A stretch of 64,000 nt of DNA from positions 35,698-99,697 of the forward strand of contig NZ_JAUZQF010000035.1 of NCBI RefSeq assembly GCF_030718205.1, written 5' to 3'. Of the stretch, positions 1 through 8,600 are shown piece by piece; the first letter of the stretch is position 1; each line of letters opens with the position of its first letter. The translations under genes were made by a program, and so were the position numbers. Source of the stretch: Nonomuraea turcica (GTDB lineage Bacteria; Actinomycetota; Actinomycetes; Streptosporangiales; Streptosporangiaceae). The notes beneath the pieces are model-generated. The model was not told the DNA's origin. It saw nothing but the letters and a program-made list of their open reading frames with translations, and ran no database searches.

Positions 1-323
1 ACCAGCCGCCCTCGCCGGTCATGGGGATCGTCGGCCCGCTCCACCAGGCCGGCCGCCTCCATCCGGTCCACGAGCCGCGTCGCACCTCCCGTGGTGAGCA
101 CTTGTTCCTGTCCGAGGGCTCGCATCGACAGTCCCGGCGCACCGGCCCGGCCGAGGATCAGCAGCACCTCGAACATCAGATGGCTGATCCCGAACTCCTC
201 CTCGATCGCCCGCCCCAGGATGTACTCCAGCCGGTTGGCCGCCCCCTGCAGCCGTCCGAAAGCCAGAATCAGCTCGTCGTCCGCCGCCTCCTTCGCCGTC
301 GAGATCTCCGCCTCGGCATCCAC
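1..323 (-). CDS. MarR-family transcriptional regulator (partial, C-terminus outside window)
   Basis: The reverse strand from a GTG at 323 reads an uninterrupted N-terminal part of a MarR winged-helix regulator. After an acidic start it has a dimerisation helix, then EFGISHLMFEVLLILG, GLSMRALGQEQVLTTGGATR (recognition helix) and the start of the wing at VERADDPHDRRGR, which is the classic MarR DxRG-type wing. A GAAGGGG ribosome-binding site lies about 10 bases upstream. MarR proteins are ligand-responsive dimeric repressors of nearby genes. The target cannot be told, because the gene leaves the window and no enzyme gene lies divergently next to it. The start is chosen on the Shine-Dalgarno match; the family call is firm from the helices and wing. 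Confidence 0.85.
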   Translation of the reverse strand, partial: MDAEAEISTAKEAADDELILAFGRLQGAANRLEYILGRAIEEEFGISHLMFEVLLILGRAGAPGLSMRALGQEQVLTTGGATRLVDRMEAAGLVERADDPHDRRGRL

Positions 324-674
324 CGCACCGCCACCCCTTCTGCTTCGTACGAGAAATACGCTTCATCGATCATGTCGACCCGAAGGATGGAAGCGTCTCG
401 TAACAGTGAACCGGCTGCGGCATGTCGCGGTTGCATGACTTACGGACTGGCGGGGCTTCGCCGCCACCCCGGGGGCGCCACTTCGATCGCATCGCCCGGC
501 CGGGGCCGCAGGCGCAAGCCCTCGGCTCACGAAGGTCACTTGATCTTTCTGTCCGGTTCCTTCGGCGTCTTCGAGCTCAGCGAGTTCCAGCGCCTCGTGG
601 CTCCCGCTCGCCTTGAAATGGACGAGTAGCCGGATCTATGGCCGATATTCAAGCTAGCGAGATACCATTGTCGT
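324..674. other. Intergenic stretch without a supported gene
   Basis: Short frames on both strands lack family features, good ribosome-binding sites or the expected codon bias. The right edge probably holds the promoter of the antitoxin gene: TACCAT at 663-668 sits 7 bases before its ATG, compatible with a leaderless transcript. No convincing -35 box is seen. Confidence 0.5.
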
Positions 675-962
675 ATGGAGCTCATTCCTATCAGTGAAGC
701 GAAGGACCGGCTGACCGAGCTGGCCGATCGGGCTGCCCGGGAGCACGATCACTTCACTCTCACCCGCAACGGGCGGCCCCACGCCGTCATTGTTTCCATG
801 GCCGAGTGGGAGTCCCTGCAGGAGACCCTGGAGATCCTCGCCGACCCGGAGACACGCGCCGACTTGGTCGAGGCCGCCGCTGCCGAGGAGAGCGGCGACG
901 TGACCACAGAGGAGGAGATGGCCGCCATCATGGCGGCGCGCCTTGGTAAGGCGAGCGCGTGA
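675..962 (+). CDS. Phd/YefM-family antitoxin
   Basis: A 95-aa protein starting MELIPISEAKDRLTELADRA and continuing with HFTLTRNGRPHAVIVSMAEW. This is the characteristic N-terminal DNA-binding fold of Phd/YefM (PhdYeFM) antitoxins. The acidic C-terminal tail (residues about 55-95) is the part that in this family wraps and neutralises the toxin. The gene overlaps the RelE-type toxin by 4 bases, so the two are translationally coupled. There is no Shine-Dalgarno sequence; a TACCAT box 7 bases before the ATG suggests a leaderless mRNA. Family members repress their own operon together with the toxin. The assignment rests on motif and gene pairing. Confidence 0.9.
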   Translation: MELIPISEAKDRLTELADRAAREHDHFTLTRNGRPHAVIVSMAEWESLQETLEILADPETRADLVEAAAAEESGDVTTEEEMAAIMAARLGKASA

Positions 963-1231
963 GTGACCGCTACACGATCCTCCTAGCCCCGCCCGCTCGG
1001 CGCGCGCTCACCTCGGGCTTGCCCGAGACTGTGGCGGCCGCGGCCTGGGAGTTGATCAGCGGCGCGATCGCGCGTGAGCCGTGGCGCGTCGGCAAGCCCC
1101 TGCAAGAGCCGTACGAAGGACTACATGTCGCCCGGCGCGGGACTTATCGCGTCGTCTACCGCATCGACGAGGATAAGCGCACTGTCACGATTCAAACGAT
1201 CAAACACCGTCGAGACGCCTACCGCCCGTAA
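959..1231 (+). CDS. RelE/ParE-family toxin
   Basis: A 90-aa basic protein starting at GTG 959 inside the antitoxin stop region. It shows the RelE/ParE fold signature: YTILLAPPARRAL at the N-terminus, KPLQEPYEGLHVARRGTYRV in the middle and VVYRIDEDKRTVTIQTIKHR at the C-terminus, ending in HRRDAYRP. RelE toxins cleave mRNA in the ribosomal A site; the Arg and Tyr residues in the GTYRVVY and HRRDAY segments match positions used by RelE enzymes. ParE-type gyrase poisons share the fold, so the precise target is inferred. Paired and coupled with the Phd/YefM antitoxin, so this is a complete type II module. Confidence 0.9.
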   Translation: MSDRYTILLAPPARRALTSGLPETVAAAAWELISGAIAREPWRVGKPLQEPYEGLHVARRGTYRVVYRIDEDKRTVTIQTIKHRRDAYRP

Positions 1232-1342
1232 CGAGCGGGAAGAGCGGTCGTCGGCGAGAGTGAGCCGAGGACGCGGACGTAGAAGTCTGCGAAGGCATCG
1301 GGGCCTTCGGCGAACGCTTTAATCCGGAGCGCTGCTGGCAAG

Positions 1343-1540
1343 GGCCTCCATGCCGCCCGGGCGATCCAGATCAAACGCCGCCACATCGACCACAAGACCG
1401 GCTACACCGCCATCGTCACGATCTACACCGTGGCCAGCCTCTCACCCGGACGGATCACCCACGCCCAGATCGCCGCGCTGATCCGCGGCCACTGGAACAC
1501 AGACCCCGGCGGCCTTCAGCTACTCGGTCTTACTACATGA
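1343..1540 (+). pseudogene. ISAs1-family transposase remnant (copy 1)
   Basis: About 66 codons resemble the C-terminal part of ISAs1-type (H-repeat-associated) DDE transposases: ARAIQIKRR, then VTIYTVASLSPGRITHAQIA and ALIRGHW. In intact proteins this is followed by the IEN...D catalytic end, but here the frame goes off-family after HWNTD and stops at 1540. No N-terminal part is present, so it is a decayed fragment. A nearly identical shorter copy lies at 11201-11341. The fragment overlaps antiparallel the end of the truncated kinase gene. Confidence 0.7.
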
Positions 1541-2034
1541 GAACGCTTCGGCCCTGACCTCTGCTCTGATCTGGGCAAGACTCTCCAGGAGCCGATCGCC
1601 GTCGACACCGAACTGTGTCACCTTGGCCGTGGCCGCACACACTGCATATTGGAGAGCCGTGACGGCGTCTACCGCAGCCAGACGTAGCGCCAGAAACACC
1701 CCGGCCAGGATCTCACCGGCGTGAGTAGTGTCGACCGCGGTCACCCGGCATGTGGCAACAGGACAAGCCTGGCCATCCTCAACGTACGACGCTCCCCGGG
1801 GCCCATGCTTGACGACGATCGGAACGTCGGGAAGAGGGCCTGCGCCGAAGAGGATCTGACGTTCCTCATCGTTCATGAATGCCAGGTCGCTTTCGGCGGC
1901 CACGGCCCGAGATCTCTCAGGGTCGAGCTTGGCATAAAGCTCGAATGCGTCTACCGATATGGTGCGGCTGGCCCGGGAGCCCTCTTAGGAACTCCAGCCA
2001 TTGAAGCTGCTGGCTCGGAGGTGCCGTGCATATG
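1410..2034. repeat. Direct repeat, left copy (ISAs1 scrap + kinase 3' part)
   Basis: About 625 bp matching 11211-11834 in the same orientation with only scattered mismatches and one extra base near 1967. It holds the end of an ISAs1-type transposase remnant and the 3' two-thirds of a PfkB-like kinase gene. The two copies bracket about 9.2 kb carrying the FG-GAP, STAND and VOC/MarR genes. Homologous recombination between them could delete or amplify that block. Confidence 0.9.
1520..2034 (-). pseudogene. PfkB-like kinase, 5'-truncated and frameshifted copy
   Basis: The reverse strand encodes a near-identical copy of residues about 125-287 of the complete kinase at 11321-12184, including the C-terminal signature DTTHAGEILAG and the same end AEAFSCSKTE. 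The N-terminal half is missing: homology stops at 2034, where an IS5-type transposase scrap begins. One extra base near 1967 also breaks the frame relative to the intact copy. An open frame from GTG 1903 could still be translated (127 aa), but it lacks the sugar-binding half. Probably a duplication relic later hit by an insertion sequence. Confidence 0.85.
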
Positions 2035-2216
2035 CCCGAGTCCCAGAAACAGGCCAACCGCTCACACGCAAAACGTCGCGGGCCCGGAGAACGTGCGAAC
2101 GCCCAGTTGAAGAGCTGGAAGATCCTCCCAAGCTACGCTGCTGTCCTTCCAAGGCCGGCCACCTGTGCAAGGCCATCGCCGTCCTTCAAAACCACCGCGT
2201 CACCCAGGTCGCGTGA
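2035..2216 (+). pseudogene. IS5-family transposase C-terminal remnant, frameshifted
   Basis: The forward strand encodes GPGERANAQLKSWKIL followed, after a one-base deletion, in another frame by LRCCPSKAGHLCKAIAVLQ and a stop at 2216. In intact actinobacterial IS5-type transposases these segments are continuous at the C-terminus. Only about 60 codons remain. The fragment abuts the broken end of the kinase copy at 2034, so this insertion probably truncated that gene. Confidence 0.7.
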
Positions 2217-2280
2217 GGATGAAATCGGTTCAGTGTGCGCACCACGTTGCCGAAGACGGTTCCTCCTGTCGCCGAGTGGG

Positions 2281-2313
2281 GCGGCTGGCTCTCACTGAGC
2301 GAGAACCAGCCGC
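2281..2313 (-). terminator. Hairpin terminator of the first FG-GAP gene
   Basis: GCGGCTGGCTCTC (2281-2293) pairs with GAGAACCAGCCGC (2301-2313) with one mismatch and a 7-base loop. It sits 11 bases past the stop codon of the minus-strand FG-GAP gene. Confidence 0.7.
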
Positions 2314-2324
2314 TGGGATGTGGG

Positions 2325-3566
2325 TCACAAGGCCATGAGCTTGAAGCCGGCCTTGTCTATGTAACGGCCCGCCCAGAAGGTGCCGTCGCCCTTGCCGGGG
2401 TACCAGTACAGGTCGTTGCTGCCGTCATAGACGGCGAGGATGTCTCGTTTGCCGTCCCCGTTGAGGTCGGCGAGTTCCATGTGCCGGAATCCGGCTTGGC
2501 TGAGATAGCGGGCGGACCAGTATGTGCCATCGCCCTTTCCGGGGTACCAGTGAAGGCCGTGGCTACCGTCATATACGGCTAGCAGGTCGGGCGCGCCGTC
2601 GCCGTTCAGGTCTCCGACTGCCATGTTCTTGAATCCGGCTTGGTCGATATAGCGAGCAGACCAGAATGTGCCATCGCCCTTGCCTGGGTACCAGTAGAGG
2701 CCGTTACTGCCTTCGTAGATCGCGACCATGTCGAGTTTGCCGTCGCGGTTGACATCGGCGAGTTCCATGTGCCGGAATCCGGCTTGGTCGATATAGCGAG
2801 CAGACCAGAATGTGCCATCGCCCTTGCCTGGGTACCAGTAGAGGCCGTTACTGCCTTCGTAGATCGCGACCAGGTCGGACTTGCCGTCGCCATTAAGATC
2901 GCCCTTGGCCATGAGTTTGAAGCCCGCCTGGGACCAGTACCTGGCTGACCAGAAGGTGCCGTCTCCTTTGCCTGGGTACCAATACAGGCCGTTGTCCGAG
3001 TCATAGATCGCCAGTAGGTCGGACTTGCCGTCGCCGTTCAGATCCGCCTGGTTCCTTGGCGAGGGAGTCACTGGAGGAGGCGGCGGGGCGGGCACCGGAG
3101 GTTGGGGCGGGTTCGGTCCGTCCACATCCAGGCAGGTGACCTCGTTTAGATAGACGCCCTGGTTCGACGCGAAGTCGATCCACATGGGATGTAACGGATC
3201 GCTGTTCGTCCTGGTACCGCTGTACAGGTAGCGATCGTTGCCGGGGATGTCGTCCCGCCCAGTCGTCGTGAATTTGACCGTGCACGGCCACGGAACACCG
3301 AACTGGTCGATGTCCCTTCGGTCGTTGTCGTAGCCCCCGACGGTCTGGCCTGGCGACACGTAACCGGTATTCCACGTGGAACTGCTGTCGGAGTCCTTCC
3401 ACCGGAACTCGAACGTCCTGTTCGTCCGATTGATGAGGACACCACACCCGATAAGCGCGTCTTCTATCCAAGTACACGCTCCCGCGTGCGCCGGCGAACT
3501 CACCGCCACAAGCCCCGATATCCCGAGCGTAATCACAAGAGCGCGAGCCACTAATCTTCTTTTCAC
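2325..3566 (-). CDS. Secreted FG-GAP/VCBS repeat protein (first of two)
   Basis: A 413-aa protein. Residues 1-28 are a Sec signal peptide (MKRR, hydrophobic core, cleavage after SSPAHA). Residues about 29-150 form an unrecognised cysteine-containing domain. Next comes a proline-rich linker, then five near-identical 48-residue FG-GAP repeats (about 175-413) with the core GLYWYPGKGDGTFWSARY and calcium-type loops such as DLNGDGKSD. FG-GAP repeats form beta-propeller blades in extracellular or surface proteins. The function is unknown; it may bind ligand or cell wall, or be the non-catalytic part of an exported system. The neighbour at 3901 has the same repeat type but a different N-terminus. 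It has its own terminator, so it is probably monocistronic. Confidence 0.85.
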   Translation of the reverse strand: MKRRLVARALVITLGISGLVAVSSPAHAGACTWIEDALIGCGVLINRTNRTFEFRWKDSDSSSTWNTGYVSPGQTVGGYDNDRRDIDQFGVPWPCTVKFTTTGRDDIPGNDRYLYSGTRTNSDPLHPMWIDFASNQGVYLNEVTCLDVDGPNPPQPPVPAPPPPPVTPSPRNQADLNGDGKSDLLAIYDSDNGLYWYPGKGDGTFWSARYWSQAGFKLMAKGDLNGDGKSDLVAIYEGSNGLYWYPGKGDGTFWSARYIDQAGFRHMELADVNRDGKLDMVAIYEGSNGLYWYPGKGDGTFWSARYIDQAGFKNMAVGDLNGDGAPDLLAVYDGSHGLHWYPGKGDGTYWSARYLSQAGFRHMELADLNGDGKRDILAVYDGSNDLYWYPGKGDGTFWAGRYIDKAGFKLMAL

Positions 3567-3852
3567 GTAATTTCCTCCCGAACGACTTGATCCGGCATGC
3601 TACGAATTCATGCCCCTTCATCTGTTGATCTTTCTGAATAATTGCAGGAATTGGAGCTGGCGTGTGCGCTGGTCAGACTCACGCCATCTCGCTGGAACGG
3701 TCTGATCATTGGTGCGCTGGCTATCCGTCGTCAGCCTCGCGTTCACCCCGGTGTGCGGTCCTACAGCCGTGCAAGCAGGTGAAACACCAGGTCAAGCCGA
3801 CTTCGATGGACTGGTCGGGACCCACGGTGGTCCCAGCGCGGCTCATCAACGC
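3567..3852. other. Promoter-side intergenic stretch between the two FG-GAP genes
   Basis: This 286-bp stretch lies upstream of the first FG-GAP gene and downstream of the second; both are on the minus strand. No coding frame is supported. The sequence just upstream of 3566 is relatively A+T-rich (around 3570-3650), consistent with a promoter, but no clear -35/-10 pair was assigned. Confidence 0.4.
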
Positions 3853-3887
3853 CGCAGGGCGTCTTCTCGCGAGAAGGACGCCCTGCG
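3853..3887 (-). terminator. Hairpin terminator of the second FG-GAP gene
   Basis: CGCAGGGCGTC and the continuing TTCTCG pair with CGAGAA and GGACGCCCTGCG, giving a 17-bp stem with a single-base bulge and almost no loop. It lies 13 bases beyond the stop codon of the gene at 3901-5352. No T-tract follows, as is common in high-G+C genomes. Confidence 0.75.
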
Positions 3888-3900
3888 AAATGCCATTTGG

Positions 3901-5352
3901 TCAGCCGATGTTTGCGAAGGTCATCAGCTTGAAGTGTGCGATGTCCATGTACCTGGCCGACCAGAACGTCCCATCGCCCTTGCCGGGGTACCAATGGAGC
4001 GTGTCGTCGTTGTACAGGCCGATCATGTCGGCCTTGCCGTCGCTGTTGATGTCTTGGAAGTCCATGAGCTTGAAGTTGGCGGTGCCGAGGTCGCGTGCGG
4101 ACCAGAAGGTGCCGTCGCCCTTGCCGGGGTACCAGTGGAGGGTGTTGTCGTTGTAGATGGCGATCATGTCGGCTTTGCCATCGGAGTTGATGTCTTGGAA
4201 GTCCATGAGCTTGAAGTTGGCGGTGCCGAGGTCGCGTGCGGACGAGAACGTGCCGTCGCCCTTGCCGGGGTACCAGTGGAGGGTGTTGTCGTTGTACAGG
4301 CCGATCATGTCGGCCTTGCCGTCGCTGTTGATGTCCTTGAAGGACATGAGCTTGAAGTTGGCGGTGCCGAGGTCGCGTGCGGACCAGAAGGTGCTGTCGC
4401 CTTTCCCGGGGTACCAGTGGAGGGTGTTGTCGTTGTAGATGGCGATCATGTCGGCTTTGCCATCGGAGTTGATGTCTTGGAAGTCCATCAGCTTGAAGTT
4501 GGCGGTGCCGAGGTCGCGTGCGGACCAGAAGGTGCTGTCGCCCTTGCCGGGGTACCAGTGGAGGGTGTTGTCGTTGTACAGGCCGATCATGTCGGCCTGG
4601 CCGTTCTGCGGCGACGATCCGGAGCCACTGCCGGCGTTGGTGGTGGCCGCGAGGTACGACGCCAGGCAGGTCTCGCCCCACCGGCAGGCTTTCACCGTGT
4701 AGCTGTACGTCGTGGACGAGGCGAGCGATGCGTCCCGGTAGAGCGCGCCCTGCGTCACGCCGACCTCGGTGCCGCCGCGGTAGACACGGTAGTAGGTTCC
4801 CCCTTGGACGTCCCAGGCCAGGGTGATCGTGTTTGAGGTCTTGTCGTAGACCCGGAGGTTCTGCGGGGCCGTCAGCGGGTCGGACACGGGCGGCGGGATC
4901 TGGCGGGGGCAGGTGATCGACTCCACGATAATGTACTCGTCGTCATGGAACCGATGCCACCAGCCGTTGTTGTAGGTGTAGTCGTAACTGAAAGGGGTGA
5001 CGTCCGTGTAGAAGATCCCGCTCATCTTGTAGCCGGACGTGATGCAGCCGGCGCGAGCGAGAAATCCGTCCTTGTCCTTTCCGACGCCTCCAGGAGCGAC
5101 GCTGGTCGGCTTCCCACTGCACCCTTCCGGCCAGGTGTCCCCCCGAATCGGATCGTCGGTGCTGCTGCACCAGTCGTCGACCACGGTGACATAGCCCGAC
5201 GCGTTGTTGTAGACGTTGCAGAACGGATCAGGGATGACGCAGCCGCCCGCGGCGGCCGGTGTCGCAGGTGTCAGCGCGATGAGGAAACCTGATGCGACGA
5301 TCGCGAGTGCGGCCATGCACGCATTGATGCGTCTCGCGATGTGATTGCCCAT
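3901..5352 (-). CDS. Secreted fibronectin-III / FG-GAP repeat protein (second of two)
   Basis: A 483-aa protein read from ATG 5352, where a Sec signal peptide begins (MGNHIARR, then a hydrophobic stretch, cleavage near TPAAAG). A frame open back to 5481 would put 43 non-signal residues in front and is less likely. Residues about 36-150 are an unrecognised cysteine-containing domain. Residues about 154-235 are a fibronectin type III domain (APQNLRVYDKTSNTITLAWD). The rest is five 47-residue FG-GAP repeats with the core TLHWYPGKGDGTFWSARD and DINSDGKAD calcium-type loops. Probably an extracellular binding protein; FN3 modules often accompany polysaccharide-acting proteins, but no catalytic domain is seen. 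Confidence 0.85.
   Translation of the reverse strand: MGNHIARRINACMAALAIVASGFLIALTPATPAAAGGCVIPDPFCNVYNNASGYVTVVDDWCSSTDDPIRGDTWPEGCSGKPTSVAPGGVGKDKDGFLARAGCITSGYKMSGIFYTDVTPFSYDYTYNNGWWHRFHDDEYIIVESITCPRQIPPPVSDPLTAPQNLRVYDKTSNTITLAWDVQGGTYYRVYRGGTEVGVTQGALYRDASLASSTTYSYTVKACRWGETCLASYLAATTNAGSGSGSSPQNGQADMIGLYNDNTLHWYPGKGDSTFWSARDLGTANFKLMDFQDINSDGKADMIAIYNDNTLHWYPGKGDSTFWSARDLGTANFKLMSFKDINSDGKADMIGLYNDNTLHWYPGKGDGTFSSARDLGTANFKLMDFQDINSDGKADMIAIYNDNTLHWYPGKGDGTFWSARDLGTANFKLMDFQDINSDGKADMIGLYNDDTLHWYPGKGDGTFWSARYMDIAHFKLMTFANIG
3904..4600 (-). repeat. Tandem about 141-bp repeats encoding FG-GAP units
   Basis: Five in-phase tandem units of 47 codons. Units 1 and 3 share ADMIGLYND and units 2 and 4 share ADMIAIYND, so the array looks like a dimer that was itself duplicated. 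Nucleotide identity between units is very high, including at synonymous positions, which points to recent expansion or gene conversion. Confidence 0.85.
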
Positions 5353-5697
5353 CTCCCGTCTTCTTCCGGGTCGAACTGCATGATCACGCTTTGAGAGGCT
5401 GGCGATCTCATCGGCCATGCCGTCCCCCGCGCTGCTTTCAGGCCTTACCGATCTGCTCATCTCAGCGTCCTTCGCTGTCATTGGAACCCGGCCGGCTATA
5501 AGACCCCGACGCGACTGTTGCGCTCGACCTCAGGCGTGTGAATGGCACCGCTGCGGCTCACCGTCGCCCTGCTCTTCGTTGGTTCACGTGCTGCCTTCCT
5601 GCGCCTGTGTCAGTGGTCTACCGCATGTTAGGTTTGCCCCGACTTGTTCAACCCCAGGTCGAGCACTGAACAAACAACTCAGCGAGGCAGGGCGGAG
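5353..5697. other. Divergent promoter region between FG-GAP and STAND genes
   Basis: About 345 bp separates the start of the minus-strand FG-GAP gene from the start chosen for the plus-strand STAND gene. The minus-strand frame is open to 5481 and the plus-strand frame to 5644, but those extensions lack family features. Both promoters should lie here. The stretch 5600-5690 is comparatively A+T-rich; I could not assign boxes. Confidence 0.4.
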
Positions 5698-8600
5698 ATG
5701 GGCAGGCCTGAGCGGGCTCTGGACCCGACCGCTGGACCGGTGCAGCGACTCGCGCACGAACTCCGCGGTTTGCGCGACTCTGCCGGGCGGCCCAGTTACC
5801 GGACGATGGCCAAGGCCGCTCACTACTCGGTGACGGCTCTGGCCGAGGCCGCAGGCGGTGAGCGCCTGCCGAGCCTGGCGGTCACGCTGGCCTATGTCGC
5901 CGCGTGCGGTGGTGACCGTGCGGTGTGGGAGAAACGCTGGCGCGAAGCCGAGGCCGAACTCGCGGGCAGCAGCGTCGGGGGCGACTTCGCCGCGCCCTAT
6001 CTCGGGCTCGCCGCGTATGGGCCGGAGGACGTGGACCGCTACTTCGGCCGGGAGCGGCTCGTCGAGCACGTGGTGCATCGGGTCACCGGGACGCCCGTCG
6101 TTGCGGTGTTCGGCGCGTCCGGCAGCGGGAAGTCTTCGCTGATCCGCGCCGGGCTCCTGCCGGCTTCACGGTCGCACCCGGCGTTCTCCGGGCACGAGTG
6201 GTCGTGGATTCTCCTGACCCCGACCCGGTCGCCGATGCAGGAGCTGGCCTACGCCGTGGCCGGTTGGGGCGGGCGCGAACCCGACTGCGGCGAACCCGGC
6301 TGGCTCGATCGAACGCTTCGGCTCGCCGATCCCAGCGGCGACAAGCGTGTCCTGCTGGTGGTCGACCAGTTCGAGGAGTTGTTCACCTTGTGCCCCGACC
6401 CCGCCGAGCGGGCGGGGTTCATCGACGAACTTCTAGACGCAGCGCTCGGCGCGGAGCGGGTGGCCACCGTTGTGCTGGGGATCCGCGCCGACTTCTACGG
6501 CCACTGCGCGACGCATCCCGGCCTGGCAGAAGTGCTTGGTCAGGGCGCCCAAGTGCTCGTCGGGCCGATGACCAAAGACGAGCTCCGGTCGGCCATCACG
6601 CAGCCCGCGCTGCGCGCCGGGCTGACCGTCGAGCGGGACCTCATCGCGACGCTGCTGGCCGACATCGCCAGCGAGCCCGGTGGTCTTCCGCTGCTGTCCC
6701 ACGCCCTGCTCGAAACGTGGCGCCGCCGGCGCGGCAACATGCTGACGCAAACCGGATACCACGCTTCCGGTGGTGCGCACGGGGCACTGGCACAGACCGC
6801 CGAGCGTACCTACGCCGACTTCGACGACGAGGAGAGAGACGCGGCTCGTCGGGTGTTCCTGCGGTTGACGGCTCTTGGCGATGGCACCGAGGACACTCGG
6901 CGGCGGGCCGCGCACGCCGAGCTGGCCACGGTTGCGGATCAGGCGATCGTGGCCGGGGTGCTGAACCGGCTGGCGACGGCCCGGCTGGTGGTGATCGGCG
7001 AGGAGAGTGTGGAGGTCGCGCATGAGGCGCTCATTCGCGCCTGGCCGCGCCTGCGGCGCTGGCTCACCGACGACCGCGACGGGCTGGTGCTGCACCGCCG
7101 GCTCACCGACGCGACACAGGTCTGGCAGTCCGCAGACCGCGATCCCGACCTGCTCTACCGTGCCGCTCAGCTCGATCAGGTGACGGCGTGGGCTGATCTG
7201 CCGGACCACGCCGCGGCGCTCAACGCCGACGAACGGGAGTTTCTTGACGAGGCGATCCGGTTGCGGGACAAGCAGATCCGGGCGCGCAAGCGGCGAGCCT
7301 TGCGGATCCGGGTCGTCACCGCGGTGGTGGTGGCGCTGCTGGCCGCCGCGACGGTGATCACCGTGATTCAGCGCAACGACGCCCGCGAGGCGCACCGGGG
7401 GGCGGTCGCGCGCCAGCTCGTCGCCGAGGCGACGGCGCTGCGCGAGGTCGATCCGCTGCGTGCGGCCCAGCTCAGCCTGGCCTCGTGGCGGATCGCACCG
7501 GACCTCCCGGCCACCCGCAACAGCCTGATCAGCACCCAAGCGGTGGCGCTGCCCACCAGGATTCCCGGCCACAGCGGCGAGGTTCGCGATGTGGCGTTCA
7601 GCCCGGACGGCCAGGTCATGGCCACCGCAGCGGACAAGGGCACCGTCCGGATGTGGGACGCCGCGACCCACGAGCCGCTGGGCCCGCCGCTCACCGGCCA
7701 CACCGACATGGTGAACGGCGCGGCGTTCAGCCCGGACGGGTCGATGCTCGTGACCGCTTCCACCGATCAGACGCTGCGGTTGTGGGACGTCACTGGACGC
7801 CGAGGGGTCGGCAAGCCGCTCACCGGTCACACAGGAGTCGTCACCGGTGTCGCGTTCAGCCCGGACGGGCGCCTGGTGGTGAGCGGCAGCGCCGACGGCA
7901 CGCTGCGGGTCTGGAACGCCGCGACCCGACTCGCCGTGGGCAAGCCGCTGACCGGGCACGAAGGTCCGATCACAGCGGTCGCGATCAGCCCCGACGGCTC
8001 TATGGTCGCCAGCTGCGGCAACGACAAGACGGTGCGGCTGTGGGACCTCGCCACCCGGAGACCGATCGGCCGCCCCCTGACCGGGCACACCAGCGTCACC
8101 TACGGCGTGGCATTCAGCCCGGACGGACGGCTCCTGGCGTCGACCAGCGGCGACAAGTCGGTGCGGCTGTGGGACGTCGCGACCAGGGCACCGGTAGGCG
8201 ACCCGTTGAGCGGGCACACCAACGTCACCTACGGCGTGGCATTCAGCCCGGACGGCCGGACCCTCGCCAGCAGCGGCTGGGACAAGACAGTCCGATTGTG
8301 GGATGTAGCCACCCGGCGGCCGCTCGGTACCCCGCTCACCGGCTCGACGAGCAGTGTGTTCAACATCTCCTTCAGCCCCGACGGTTCGGCGCTCGGCGGC
8401 GGCGACTCCGACGGCTCCATACTGATCTGGCGGCTGCGGACAACCCTTCTGCCCGGGCACACCGACGCGGTCTACGCCGTTGCGTTCAGCCCCGGCGGCG
8501 TCGTGGGCACCGCCTCCGACGACCGGACTGTGCGCCTGTGGGGGGTCTCAGACAACCAGCCGCTCGGCGCTCCGCTCACCGGGCATACCGCCGAGGTCCG

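Noticed and set aside
3904..4600. Regular repeats suggesting a CRISPR array
   Set aside because: Unit length is 141 bp, in frame and coding for FG-GAP repeats; there are no short repeats with unique spacers.
6433..8460. 675-codon minus-strand frame opposite the STAND gene
   Set aside because: It mirrors the WD40 repeat periodicity of the real gene and has no family features of its own.
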